This document shows, piece after piece, positions 7,928 through 16,598 of a stretch of 34,210 nt of DNA. The translations under genes and the position numbers were made by a program. Location of the stretch: the NCBI GenBank assembly GCA_024635735.1, contig JAGXII010000193.1, forward strand, positions 1 through 34,210, written 5' to 3'. The stretch's first letter is position 1. Each line of letters begins with the position of its first letter. Below the pieces are notes generated by a model. The model made no database searches, was not told the DNA's origin, and worked only from the letters and a program-made list of their open reading frames with translations. This DNA is from Christiangramia sp. Its GTDB lineage: Bacteria > Bacteroidota > Bacteroidia > Flavobacteriales > Flavobacteriaceae.

Positions 7928-8638
7928 ATGATAACAGCAACAAATCTTTCAAAAGTCTATAATGGAACAAAAGTTCTCGAAATAGAACATCTGGATATTC
8001 CTTCAGGTCAGAATTTTGGACTGGTTGGAAATAATGGAGCAGGAAAAACCACATTTTTTAGTTTGATGCTGGATCTTATTCAGCCTACTACTGGTAACAT
8101 TTTCAACAAGGAAATTACCGTGAGTGAAAGTGAAGAATGGAAGCCTTTTACATCTTCATTTATAGACGAAAGTTTTCTTATTGGATATCTTACTCCTGAA
8201 GAATATTTCTATTTCATAGGAGAATTGAGGAGCAGGAATAAAGCCGATATTGACTCTTTTCTTACTCAATTTGAAGACTTTTTTAATGGTGAGATTATCG
8301 GAAGAAATAAATATCTGAGAGATCTTTCAAAAGGAAACCAGAAGAAAGCCGGGATCGTAGCTGCGCTTATAGGAGATCCGGAAGTGGTAATACTTGATGA
8401 GCCTTTTGCCAATCTGGACCCTACTACACAAATAAGATTAAAGAAAATTCTAAAGGAATTATCCCAGACAGCAGGGACTACAGTCCTTATTTCAAGCCAT
8501 GATCTAATACATGTTACCGAGGTTTGTGAACGTATTGTAGTACTCGATAAAGGCAAAATTGTGAAGGATATACAAACTTCAGAAGCTACCCTTCATGAAC
8601 TCGAAGCCTATTTTTCACGTGAAATAGCTGAAAGCTAG
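7928..8638 (+). CDS. ABC transporter ATP-binding protein
   Basis: A 236-residue nucleotide-binding subunit. Walker A GNNGAGKTT is at residues 34-42, the signature is LSKGNQKK (133-140, in place of LSGGQ), Walker B VVILDEP at 153-159 and the H-loop histidine in SSHD at about 191. The Q-loop region near residue 78-82 (FIDES) is degenerate, with no obvious Gln. The sequence groups with exporter-type ATPases paired with ABC-2 permeases. It follows the DUF5687 permease by 10 bases, and the two should form one complex at the inner membrane. No terminator is evident before the next gene. Confidence 0.93.
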   Translation: MITATNLSKVYNGTKVLEIEHLDIPSGQNFGLVGNNGAGKTTFFSLMLDLIQPTTGNIFNKEITVSESEEWKPFTSSFIDESFLIGYLTPEEYFYFIGELRSRNKADIDSFLTQFEDFFNGEIIGRNKYLRDLSKGNQKKAGIVAALIGDPEVVILDEPFANLDPTTQIRLKKILKELSQTAGTTVLISSHDLIHVTEVCERIVVLDKGKIVKDIQTSEATLHELEAYFSREIAES

Positions 8639-8651
8639 GTTCAATCCTCTA

Positions 8652-8681
8652 TTGGACTTTAGAAAAAGAAGTTTACTTTTA
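8652..8681 (+). promoter_or_regulatory. near-consensus promoter upstream of sprE/porW
   Basis: TTG at 8652-8654, a 19-nt spacer, then TACTTTTA at 8674-8681. It matches TAnnTTTG except for the final G. It sits in the 96-base gap after the ABC operon and would give a leader of about 50 nt before the TTG start. Confidence 0.35.
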
Positions 8682-8734
8682 CATACTAAATCATCCGTAT
8701 CACAGTTATTCATGATACCAGGAAAAGGTACGTT

Positions 8735-11299
8735 TTGAAAACAATTACTCGTTTTATTCTTTTTCTTTTTCTTTCGGCAGCTGTTCTTAGTTGTTCCCGA
8801 AAGAAGAATTCCTTTATTAACAGGAATTATCACGCGGTTACTGCAGAATACAATGCCCTTTACAATGGCCATCTTGCACTGCAACAGGGAAGAGAGGAGA
8901 TTAATCAGAATTATGCCGATAATTACTGGGATGTACTTCCGGTAGAAAGGCTGGATGTAGATGAAAAAATTCTTTTACCTGATAGCGTAAGAAATCAAAA
9001 TTTTGGACGGGCCGAAGAAAAAGCCGTTAAGGCGATTCAGAAGCATTCCATGCAAATAGGGGGGAAGGAACGAAATCCACAAATGGATGAAGCCTATCTT
9101 TTACTTGGGAAAGCCCGGTATTTCGATCAGCGTTTTGTGCCGGCACTGGACGCTTTCAACTATATTTTGTACAGATATCCTGCCAGTGATAATATTAATC
9201 ACGCGAGAATATGGCGTGAAAAGACTAACATCAGGCTGGGCAACGAAAAACTGGCGATCAAGAATTTGAAGAAAATACTGGATTCAGATCGATTGGACGA
9301 TCAGGATGTGGCAGATGCCAGTGCAAGTCTTTCGCAGGCATATATAAATTTGAATCAACTGGACAGCGCCGTTGTTCCCTTGTACAACGCCGCCGATTTT
9401 ACCCATATCGATGCTGAAAAAGGGCGATATCTTTTTATCGTTGGGCAGCTCCATGACAGGCTGGGAGAAACCTCTGATGCCAATGCTGCTTTTGATGAGG
9501 TGATCGCTTTAAACAGAAAATCACCAAGAATTTACATGGTAAATGCCTATGTGCAAAAGGCGAGAAATTTTGATTTTAATTCAGGGAATAATGCCTTTTT
9601 ACTCAATCTCCTTAAAGAACTTGAGGAAGACAGGGAAAACCGTCCCTATCTTGATAAGATCTATTTTCAGATAGGAGAATATTACAGCAGAATAGATTCC
9701 ACTGAAAAAGCAGTTGAATATTATAATAAATCATTGAGATCTCCTTCCAGTGATATTTTTCTGAAATCCATTAACTATGAGATCCTCGCCAATATAAATT
9801 TCGACAGAGCCAATTATCAAATGGCTGGAAAATATTTTGACAGTACGCTTACATATATGTCTCCGGAGTTACTGGAATTCAGAACTATCAAAAAGAAGAG
9901 GGAGAATCTTGAAGACGTGATACGTTATGAGCAGATCGCCGAACAAACAGATAGTATTTTAAAACTGGCTGCTATGTCTGGTGAGGAACAGCTGGCTTAT
10001 TTTACAGATTACACCACTAAGCTTAAAGAAAAGGCGATTGAAGACCTTGAGCAGGGAGAACTTCCGGTGTATACATCCAATATCGGGAAGGAAAATCCTT
10101 TTCCTTCTTCCAATGCCATATCACAGCCTCAGGCTGGAGGAAGTGGAGATAATACAAGTGCGAATGTATTTTATTTTTATAATCCCATACAGGTTTCCCG
10201 TGGTGCGCAGGAATTTCTAAGGGTATGGGGAACACGGGAATTAGCCGATAACTGGCGATGGGGGTCGAATGCCTTAAACCAAAGCTCAATCAATGCCCAG
10301 GAGACAATTGCTGAGGTAAACCTCGATAATAATCCGTTATACGATCCTCAAACTTATGTAAGTCAGATTCCTGGTAAGCAATCAATTCTTGATAGTCTTG
10401 CAACCCAGCGCAACCTTGCCAATTATCAGCTGGGAGTAATTTATAATGAGAATTATGGGGAGTATGCGCTGGCCGAAGAAAGATTTAATTTTCTGCTGAA
10501 TAATCAGCCGGAAGAACGGCTTATTTTGCCTGCTAAATACAATCTTTATAACATATATGGAGCTACTGGCCAACTGCAGAAGCAGGAAGCTATTAGAAAT
10601 GATATTATTCAGAATTATCCGGATTCACGTTATGCTTCCTTTATTTTAAATCCTGAAAGCATAAGGGACGATAAGAATAGTCCGGAAGCAATGTATGAAG
10701 AGCTTTTTAGCCAGTATGAAGAGGAGAAATATGAATATGTGATTGAAAAAGCTAATGAATATATTTCCCAGTTAACAGGAGATCCCATAATTCCGAAACT
10801 GGAGCTTTTAAAAGCCCAGGCAAATGCGAGGCTTTATGGATTAGATGCCTATAAACAGGCTTTAAATTATGTGGCAGTTACCTATCCACAAACGGAGGAG
10901 GGGCGCCGGGCCGGAGATATTATTAAAACATCGATTCCGGAATTGGAGAGACTCGAGTTTAATAATGATAGTTTACAAAAGAATTTCAAAATTATTTATC
11001 CTGTGGAGCTGACTGATGAGAACAAATCAGCCGCAACAGATCTACAAAAGAAGATAGATAAAGCTATTAAGGATCTGGAATACGATAATATGTCGGTATC
11101 TATAGATCTTTATAATCCTGAAGAATTTTTTGTTGTAATTCATGGTTTACAAAATAGATCCAAAGCCCTTGGCTTTATGGAGTTATTAAAGAATAATAAA
11201 AACTACAAAATAGAAAAAGAAGGTTTTCCTATGTCTGCAGAAAATTATAGAATTGTGCAGATTAAGAAAAATTTAAGAACTTACACTGCTTTTAAATAA
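8735..11299 (+). CDS. sprE: SprE/PorW-type TPR lipoprotein of type IX secretion and gliding
   Basis: An 854-residue protein with a lipoprotein signal peptide (hydrophobic core, lipobox VLSC, acylated Cys20), then extended helical TPR-like repeats. One is around residues 119-160 (DEAYLLLGKARYFDQRFVPA); more lie around 230-380 and 545-640. The N-terminal block with NRNYHAVTAEYNALYNG is characteristic of SprE (Flavobacterium) / PorW (Porphyromonas), of nearly the same length. Those proteins are required for type IX secretion and gliding motility and sit in the periplasm, lipid-anchored. The start is TTG (8735-8737), preceded by AGGAAAAGG; no in-frame ATG gives a signal peptide. Bactofilin follows after 12 bases and the ATP synthase genes follow that. 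No other T9SS genes are in the window. Confidence 0.88.
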   Translation: MKTITRFILFLFLSAAVLSCSRKKNSFINRNYHAVTAEYNALYNGHLALQQGREEINQNYADNYWDVLPVERLDVDEKILLPDSVRNQNFGRAEEKAVKAIQKHSMQIGGKERNPQMDEAYLLLGKARYFDQRFVPALDAFNYILYRYPASDNINHARIWREKTNIRLGNEKLAIKNLKKILDSDRLDDQDVADASASLSQAYINLNQLDSAVVPLYNAADFTHIDAEKGRYLFIVGQLHDRLGETSDANAAFDEVIALNRKSPRIYMVNAYVQKARNFDFNSGNNAFLLNLLKELEEDRENRPYLDKIYFQIGEYYSRIDSTEKAVEYYNKSLRSPSSDIFLKSINYEILANINFDRANYQMAGKYFDSTLTYMSPELLEFRTIKKKRENLEDVIRYEQIAEQTDSILKLAAMSGEEQLAYFTDYTTKLKEKAIEDLEQGELPVYTSNIGKENPFPSSNAISQPQAGGSGDNTSANVFYFYNPIQVSRGAQEFLRVWGTRELADNWRWGSNALNQSSINAQETIAEVNLDNNPLYDPQTYVSQIPGKQSILDSLATQRNLANYQLGVIYNENYGEYALAEERFNFLLNNQPEERLILPAKYNLYNIYGATGQLQKQEAIRNDIIQNYPDSRYASFILNPESIRDDKNSPEAMYEELFSQYEEEKYEYVIEKANEYISQLTGDPIIPKLELLKAQANARLYGLDAYKQALNYVAVTYPQTEEGRRAGDIIKTSIPELERLEFNNDSLQKNFKIIYPVELTDENKSAATDLQKKIDKAIKDLEYDNMSVSIDLYNPEEFFVVIHGLQNRSKALGFMELLKNNKNYKIEKEGFPMSAENYRIVQIKKNLRTYTAFK

Positions 11300-11311
11300 A
11301 ACCTACTTATT

Positions 11312-11722
11312 ATGTTTTCAGACTCAAAAAAGACCGCCTCAGTCAACAATAACGAACAAAATCGAATTGCAGCCGGTACTTTAATTACCGGTGAAATCTC
11401 AGGAAAGGGATGCTTTAGAATAGAAGGCACTCTGGAAGGAAGTTTAAAAACACCAGGTAAAGTTGTGATTAGCGAAGGAGGTCTCATTAATGGAACTCTG
11501 GAATGCGAAAATGCCGATATTGAAGGCAAATTCACAGGCAAATTAATGGTTTCCGGTACGCTTACACTCAGAACTCCGGCTAATATTGAAGGAGAGGTTG
11601 TTGCAGGAAAATTAGCGGTGGAACCTGGTGCTGTATTCAATGCAACCTGCCAGATGACTGGTATGGTAAAGCCCTTAAATGATGAAAGAAGAGAAGGAAG
11701 AAGAAAAGAAAAGTTCGCTTAG
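11312..11722 (+). CDS. bactofilin family protein
   Basis: A 136-residue polymer-forming cytoskeletal protein. The core (about residues 20-115) has repeating short beta-strand units with regular Gly and hydrophobic residues (e.g. GTLITGEISGKGCFRIEGTL), the right-handed beta-helix of bactofilins (DUF583). Flanking tails are short, the C-terminal one strongly basic (ERREGRRKEKFA). Bactofilins assemble nucleotide-free filaments, often at the membrane, in cell shape, stalk or motility functions. The gene follows sprE by 12 bases and overlaps the start of atpZ by 44 bases in another frame, so all three are probably on one transcript. A role in gliding or envelope organisation is suggested by position only. 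Confidence 0.92.
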   Translation: MFSDSKKTASVNNNEQNRIAAGTLITGEISGKGCFRIEGTLEGSLKTPGKVVISEGGLINGTLECENADIEGKFTGKLMVSGTLTLRTPANIEGEVVAGKLAVEPGAVFNATCQMTGMVKPLNDERREGRRKEKFA

Positions 11723-11915
11723 AAAATGGGCACAGCTTTCAGGAATTGCCATTCAAATGGGTGGGACAATTTTTGTTTGTGCCTGGATAGGAAAAAGTCT
11801 GGACGAAAAATACACCACGGGGGAAACCAACTGGTTTACACTGGGTTTTGTGTTATTTGGCTTACTGGCTTCTTTATACCTGGTTATTAAACAGCTAAAG
11901 GAGCTTAATAAATAA
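11679..11915 (+). CDS. atpZ: AtpZ/AtpI-like F0F1 ATP synthase accessory protein
   Basis: A 78-residue membrane protein with a highly charged N-terminus (MMKEEKEEEKKSSLRKW) and two membrane helices, about residues 20-41 and 52-73. The GxxxQMGGTIFVCAWIGKSLD region is characteristic of the AtpZ family encoded at the head of ATP synthase operons. Relatives are implicated in c-ring assembly and/or divalent cation transport. Start may be ATG 11679 or the adjacent ATG 11682. Its first 44 bases lie inside the bactofilin gene in the +1 frame, so translation is likely coupled. It is followed after 10 bases by the DUF6168 gene, the likely AtpI counterpart. Confidence 0.85.
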   Translation: MMKEEKEEEKKSSLRKWAQLSGIAIQMGGTIFVCAWIGKSLDEKYTTGETNWFTLGFVLFGLLASLYLVIKQLKELNK

Positions 11916-11925
11916 TCCCGAATCT

Positions 11926-12318
11926 ATGTTGACCAAAATAATCAGGCTCAGTTTGTTGCTGGTTACCTTATTAGTGATTGCTTATTTCATTCATTTAAAT
12001 TTCCTGTCTGAAGAGAATCTGAGGGCTAAAAAGGAGCTTTTAAAGCTTAGTTATCTTTATAATTTTGGATTTTCATCATTACTCCTTTTCAATTATATAG
12101 TTTTCCGTAAAAAACTTCTCCCCCTCATTGGATTTATTTTTTTGGCCGTTGGCGTGATTAAGATCGGATTGTTTTATTTTCTGGTAAAACAGTCAGAATT
12201 TGAAAAAAATAAATCGACGTTTCTGCTTTTTTTCGTGCCTTTCATCATTTGTTTAGGGATCGAAATATTTTATCTGGCGAAGGATTTAAATCAGGCTAAC
12301 TTCAATAATGACAATTAA
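11926..12318 (+). CDS. DUF6168-like membrane protein (AtpI position)
   Basis: A 130-residue protein with four predicted membrane helices, about residues 5-24, 42-61, 66-88 and 100-119, and a short polar tail. The pattern and position match the Bacteroidota family DUF6168. It occupies the place held by AtpI in proteobacterial operons (between AtpZ and subunit a), and the four-helix topology is compatible with an AtpI-like c-ring assembly factor. There is no sequence motif that proves this, so the role is inferred from context. A 108-base gap with a -7 element separates it from atpB. Confidence 0.72.
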   Translation: MLTKIIRLSLLLVTLLVIAYFIHLNFLSEENLRAKKELLKLSYLYNFGFSSLLLFNYIVFRKKLLPLIGFIFLAVGVIKIGLFYFLVKQSEFEKNKSTFLLFFVPFIICLGIEIFYLAKDLNQANFNNDN

Positions 12319-12384
12319 TTACAGCGATTTATAAAACTTTTGACTTGTTCGCAATTTTATGATTTCAGTTTTTATATAATTGTG

Positions 12385-12392
12385 TACATTTG
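12385..12392 (+). promoter_or_regulatory. -7 element upstream of atpB
   Basis: TACATTTG is an exact TAnnTTTG match in the 108-base gap before atpB, ending 34 nt before the ATG. No TTG occurs at the proper -33 distance. It suggests the structural F0F1 genes can be transcribed separately from sprE-bactofilin-atpZ. Confidence 0.45.
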
Positions 12393-12426
12393 CACCCAAA
12401 TTTAAAGACCGAAACTATATCTTAAA

Positions 12427-13578
12427 ATGCGGAAGAAAAACATTTTTAATTTTTTTTTAGGCGGCCTTTTTATCCTGGTTTCAATGAATAATATGAATGG
12501 CCAGGAAAATGAGCATAACGATGAAGCAGAAGAGCATGGCCAAGAAGCACATGCAACAGCAGAAGAAGATGGAGCTGTAAATACAAAAGAAGGTATAAAG
12601 GAGTTTGTAGATCATCACCTTAAAGACTCTCATTATTTCAGCTTCTTCGCAGATGGAGAAGCTGGTGAGCATTTTGGTTTTCCACTTCCGGTAATTCTTT
12701 GGGATAACGGTCTAAAGGTGTTTTCGGCATCTGAATTCCACTATGGTGAAGAGTTGGCCGAGATAGATGGCACTCATTACAAACTATATCACACGAAAAT
12801 TTATAAGACAGACGCAGAGGGAACCATTACTTATGATGAGCGTGGGTTTCCTGCTAATGAAAAACCTCTGGACTTTTCAATAACAAAGAACGTTATTGCA
12901 ATGCTGACAGCGTCATTATTATTGTTCCTGTTTTTCTGGGGTCTCGCCAGGAATTATAAAAAATCAAAAATACCTACAGGTTTCGGTAGAATTTTAGAGC
13001 CTTTGGTGATTTATGTTCGTGACGATATCGCAAAACCAAATATTGGTCCTAAGTATAAAAAATACATGAGCCTTTTGCTTACCGTATTTTTCTTTATCCT
13101 GTTGTTGAATTTATTCGGTTTAACACCATTAGGAATAAATGTGACAGGAAACATTGCCGTCACATTCGGATTGGCACTGATAACCTTTTTGATCGTACAG
13201 TTTAGCGGTAATAAGCATTACTGGAAGCACATTTTCTGGATGCCGGGAGTTCCGGTTCCAATGAAGATTGTTTTAATGCCTATCGAGATCCTTGGAATGT
13301 TTACAAAACCATTCGCATTGATGATCCGGCTTTTTGCAAACATGACGGCGGGTCACGTAGTAGTAATGAGTTTGCTTGGTTTGATTTTTATTTTTCAAAA
13401 CTGGATCGCAGGTCCCACATTCTTTTTATTTACCATTTTCATTTCGGTAATCGAATTGTTAGTAGCATTTTTGCAGGCCTATATTTTTACACTGTTAAGT
13501 GCTTTATATATTGGAATGGCGGTTGAAGACCACGCGGATCATCCGGACGATCATAGTGATGATTTACCGGTAGTTTAA
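12427..13578 (+). CDS. atpB: F0F1 ATP synthase subunit a
   Basis: Membrane stator subunit forming the proton half-channels against the c-ring. At 383 residues it is over 100 longer than E. coli subunit a. The extra N-terminus has a cleavable-looking signal (residues 1-25) and a His/Glu/Asp-rich periplasmic region (about 26-150), as is typical for Bacteroidota. The C-terminal part holds five to six helices with the essential arginine R301 in ALMIRLFANMTAGHVV, and the conserved EILGMFTKPFAL before it. The acidic/His tail (HADHPDDHSDD) could bind metal but this is not shown. It is followed after 43 bases by atpE. Function is secure. Confidence 0.97.
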   Translation: MRKKNIFNFFLGGLFILVSMNNMNGQENEHNDEAEEHGQEAHATAEEDGAVNTKEGIKEFVDHHLKDSHYFSFFADGEAGEHFGFPLPVILWDNGLKVFSASEFHYGEELAEIDGTHYKLYHTKIYKTDAEGTITYDERGFPANEKPLDFSITKNVIAMLTASLLLFLFFWGLARNYKKSKIPTGFGRILEPLVIYVRDDIAKPNIGPKYKKYMSLLLTVFFFILLLNLFGLTPLGINVTGNIAVTFGLALITFLIVQFSGNKHYWKHIFWMPGVPVPMKIVLMPIEILGMFTKPFALMIRLFANMTAGHVVVMSLLGLIFIFQNWIAGPTFFLFTIFISVIELLVAFLQAYIFTLLSALYIGMAVEDHADHPDDHSDDLPVV

Positions 13579-13621
13579 TAAAGAATTAGTTAGAAGTAAG
13601 TTTAATTTTAAATAGATAGTT

Positions 13622-13813
13622 ATGGAGATCCCACAAATGGTTGGAGCAGGTTTAATTGTAATTGGTGCTGGTATCGGTCTTGGTATGATCGGTGGTCGTG
13701 CTATGGACGCTATTGCGCGTCAGCCTGAAGCAACTGGAAAAATCCAGACAGCGATGATTATTATCGCCGCTTTATTGGAAGGTATTGCCTTTGCTGCGTT
13801 ATTCGCATCATAG
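13622..13813 (+). CDS. atpE: F0F1 ATP synthase subunit c
   Basis: A 63-residue hairpin of two membrane helices forming the rotary c-ring. Helix 1 carries the packing glycines GAGIGLGMIGG, the polar loop is RQPE (residues 33-36), and the proton-carrying carboxylate is E53 in ALLEGIAFAAL. The residue after E53 is Gly rather than the Ser/Thr of sodium-binding c subunits, which favours proton coupling. It is short compared with E. coli (79 residues) but complete. A strong hairpin follows 10 bases after the stop codon, before atpF, and could help produce the excess of c over other subunits. Confidence 0.96.
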   Translation: MEIPQMVGAGLIVIGAGIGLGMIGGRAMDAIARQPEATGKIQTAMIIIAALLEGIAFAALFAS

Positions 13814-13823
13814 TCAAAAAAAC

Positions 13824-13860
13824 AAAAAGACCTTTTAACGGTTGGTTAGAAGGTCTTTTT
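13824..13860 (+). terminator. hairpin between atpE and atpF (partial terminator or mRNA stabiliser)
   Basis: Perfect 11-bp inverted repeat: AAAAAGACCTT (13824-13834) and AAGGTCTTTTT (13850-13860) around a 15-base loop. The right arm ends in five Ts, as in an intrinsic terminator, but it lies inside the atp operon 10 bases after the atpE stop. Confidence 0.65.
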
Positions 13861-13909
13861 AAAATTTAAAATTGAGCTAAAAAGTATAACATAAGTACAA
13901 TATTATATT

Positions 13910-14410
13910 ATGTGGAAGTTAATTAATGATTTTTCTTTCGGATTATTTTTCTGGCAAATAGCGATCCTGATCGTCTTAATTCTTTTGTTAAAGAAATATG
14001 CCTGGGGACCAATTCTAAATTCTCTTAATAGTAGAGAAGAAGGAATTAAGGATGCATTGGAATCGGCTGAAAAAGCCCGTATAGAAATGCAGAATCTGAA
14101 AGCTGATAATGAAAAATTATTGCAGGATGCCCGTGCTGAAAGAGATGCGATTCTTAGAGAAGCCCGTGAGATGAAAGAAAAGGTGATCACAGATGCTTCA
14201 GAAGAAGCTCAGAAGAAAGCCGATAAAATCGTTGCTCAGGCAAAAGAGAGTATCAATCTTGAAAAGCAGGCTGCGATGACCGAATTGAAAAATCAGGTTG
14301 CAAATCTTTCTATTGAGATTGCCGAAAAGGTCATTCGTAAAGAATTATCTGATAAAAAAGAACAGCATGCCATGATCGAAAAGATGATTGGTAATGCAAA
14401 GCTAAACTAG
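13910..14410 (+). CDS. atpF: F0F1 ATP synthase subunit b
   Basis: A 166-residue peripheral-stalk subunit. It has one N-terminal membrane helix (about residues 10-28, QIAILIVLILLLKKY) followed by a long charged coiled coil (about 35-150) with Ala/Glu/Lys-rich heptads. Length and layout are standard for subunit b, which dimerises and holds F1 through the delta subunit. It is separated from atpE by a 96-base spacer that holds the hairpin, and precedes atpH by 3 bases. Only one b-type gene is present, as in non-photosynthetic bacteria. Confidence 0.96.
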   Translation: MWKLINDFSFGLFFWQIAILIVLILLLKKYAWGPILNSLNSREEGIKDALESAEKARIEMQNLKADNEKLLQDARAERDAILREAREMKEKVITDASEEAQKKADKIVAQAKESINLEKQAAMTELKNQVANLSIEIAEKVIRKELSDKKEQHAMIEKMIGNAKLN

Positions 14411-14413
14411 ATT

Positions 14414-14968
14414 ATGAAAGGAGCCAGAGCTGCAAAACGTTACGCGAAAGCAATTCTTTCTCTTGCAAAGGATAAGAATGCTGCAGAAGCTGTAAATAAG
14501 GATATGCATGATATCCGGCAAACGGTATTGGGAAGTAAGGATCTTCAAAGTTTCCTGTCCAGCCCGATAATTAAAGACTCTCTTAAAAAAAATAGTCTCC
14601 TTGCAATTTTCAAGGATTTGGATAATGTAACTCTGGGAGCTCTTGATATTTTAATCGAAAACGGAAGGATCAATCTTTTAGGATCGATAGCAAGAGAATA
14701 TATTAATTTTTACAATCTGGATAATGAAATTCAGGATGCTGTGGTAACCACTGCGGTGCCTCTTGATAAGGATCTGGAAAAATTGATTATGTCTAAGGTT
14801 AAAGAACTTACCGGTTCTGAAGTTAGCCTTAAGCAATTAGTAGATAAGGATATTATTGGAGGTTTCATATTAAGAATTGGAGATTTGCAATATGATGCCA
14901 GCATTTCACGAAATCTGAATAATCTAAAACGAGAACTAAAAGACAATACATACGTTTCAAAATTTTAA
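14414..14968 (+). CDS. atpH: F0F1 ATP synthase subunit delta
   Basis: A 184-residue OSCP/delta subunit connecting the b stalk to the top of the alpha3beta3 head. The N-terminal RAAKRYAKAILSLA (residues 4-17) is the family signature. The C-terminal region contains GGFILRIGDLQYDASISRNL (about 150-169), the usual C-terminal motif. It starts 3 bases after atpF and is followed after 45 bases by atpA. Nothing unusual is seen. Confidence 0.96.
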   Translation: MKGARAAKRYAKAILSLAKDKNAAEAVNKDMHDIRQTVLGSKDLQSFLSSPIIKDSLKKNSLLAIFKDLDNVTLGALDILIENGRINLLGSIAREYINFYNLDNEIQDAVVTTAVPLDKDLEKLIMSKVKELTGSEVSLKQLVDKDIIGGFILRIGDLQYDASISRNLNNLKRELKDNTYVSKF

Positions 14969-15013
14969 TAAAAACCGGTACGCGATAGACGTATCATTTT
15001 ATCTTATATAATT

Positions 15014-16594
15014 ATGGCAGAAGTAAATCCTGCTGAAGTTTCAGCAATATTAAAACAACAATTATCAGGTTTTGAATCCAAGGCCTCTTTAGACGAAGTG
15101 GGTACCGTTCTAACCGTAGGTGACGGTATTGCAAATATCTATGGGCTGGCTAACGCTCAATATGGAGAGTTAGTTCAGTTTGAGAGTGGTCTTGAGGGTA
15201 TTGTTCTTAACCTTGAAGAGGATAATGTAGGGGTAGTACTTTTGGGTCCTACTAATGAAATTGGAGAAGGTTCTACAGTAAAAAGAACTCAGCGTATCGC
15301 TTCTATTAATGTTGGAGAAGGTATTGTGGGACGTGTTGTAGATACATTAGGAGCGCCAATAGATGGTAAAGGAGCTATTGATGGTGAAACTTTTGAAATG
15401 CCTCTGGAGCGTAAAGCACCAGGAGTAATTTATCGTCAGCCGGTTACTGAACCTCTACAAACAGGTATCAAGTCTATTGATGCGATGGTACCGGTTGGAA
15501 GAGGACAGCGTGAGTTGGTAATTGGTGACCGTCAAACAGGTAAGACTACCGTTTGTATTGATACCATTCTTAACCAGAAAGAATTTTACGATGCAGGGGA
15601 ACCTGTTTATTGTATATATGTTGCTATTGGGCAAAAAGCCTCAACAGTGGCAGGAATCGCTAAAGTACTTGAAGATAAAGGGGCAATGGCCTATACAACT
15701 ATTGTTGCGGCTAACGCTTCAGATCCTGCTCCAATGCAGGTTTATGCTCCTTTCGCTGGCGCAGCGATTGGTGAGTACTTTAGAGATACAGGTCGTCCGG
15801 CATTGATCGTTTATGATGATCTAAGTAAGCAGGCAGTAGCATACCGTGAGGTTTCCCTTTTACTTCGTCGTCCACCAGGGCGTGAAGCATATCCCGGGGA
15901 TGTTTTCTTCCTTCACTCAAGACTACTTGAGCGTTCTGCTAAAGTGATTGACGATGATGATATCGCAAGACAAATGAATGATCTTCCTGATGTTCTTAAA
16001 GACAAGGTAAAAGGAGGAGGATCTTTAACAGCTCTTCCAATTATTGAGACTCAGGCTGGTGACGTTTCCGCATATATTCCAACCAACGTAATTTCGATTA
16101 CAGACGGGCAGATATTCCTTACTTCAGATTTATTTAACTCTGGGGTTCGTCCTGCGATTAATGTGGGTATTTCGGTATCCCGTGTTGGTGGTAATGCTCA
16201 GATTAAATCGATGAAGAAGGTTGCCGGTACACTAAAATTAGATCAGGCACAATATCGTGAACTGGAAGCTTTCGCGAAATTCGGTTCAGATCTTGACGCC
16301 GCTACTATGAATGTGATTGAAAGAGGTAAGCGTAACGTGGAAATACTTAAGCAGGGACAAAATGATCCTTATCCGGTAGAAAACCAGATTGCAATTATTT
16401 ATGCAGGTTCTAAAAACCTTTTACGTGATGTTCCTGTAGAAAAAGTAAGAGAATTTGAAAGAGATTATCTTGAATACCTTAATGCGAAGCATAGAGATGT
16501 ACTTGATACTCTTAAGGCTGGAAAACTTACAGATGAAGTAATTGATACTTTAACATCAGTTGCGAAGGATCTTTCGGCTAAATACAAGAAATAG
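15014..16594 (+). CDS. atpA: F0F1 ATP synthase subunit alpha
   Basis: A 526-residue non-catalytic nucleotide-binding subunit of F1. Walker A GDRQTGKTT is at residues 171-179, the DDLSKQAVAYRE region at 268-279, and the arginine finger R390 in ISVSRVGG. The N-terminal SAILKQQL helix and beta-barrel are intact, and the C-terminal helical domain is complete. It is followed by an 84-bp hairpin-rich repeat and then atpG. The catalytic beta gene does not follow gamma, as is normal in Bacteroidota, where atpD-atpC form a separate operon. Confidence 0.98.
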   Translation: MAEVNPAEVSAILKQQLSGFESKASLDEVGTVLTVGDGIANIYGLANAQYGELVQFESGLEGIVLNLEEDNVGVVLLGPTNEIGEGSTVKRTQRIASINVGEGIVGRVVDTLGAPIDGKGAIDGETFEMPLERKAPGVIYRQPVTEPLQTGIKSIDAMVPVGRGQRELVIGDRQTGKTTVCIDTILNQKEFYDAGEPVYCIYVAIGQKASTVAGIAKVLEDKGAMAYTTIVAANASDPAPMQVYAPFAGAAIGEYFRDTGRPALIVYDDLSKQAVAYREVSLLLRRPPGREAYPGDVFFLHSRLLERSAKVIDDDDIARQMNDLPDVLKDKVKGGGSLTALPIIETQAGDVSAYIPTNVISITDGQIFLTSDLFNSGVRPAINVGISVSRVGGNAQIKSMKKVAGTLKLDQAQYRELEAFAKFGSDLDAATMNVIERGKRNVEILKQGQNDPYPVENQIAIIYAGSKNLLRDVPVEKVREFERDYLEYLNAKHRDVLDTLKAGKLTDEVIDTLTSVAKDLSAKYKK

Positions 16595-16598
16595 TAAT

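Noticed and set aside
13622..13813. Sodium-coupled ATP synthase
   Set aside because: Subunit c has Gly after the carboxylate E53 rather than the Ser/Thr of sodium-binding rings, so proton coupling is more likely.
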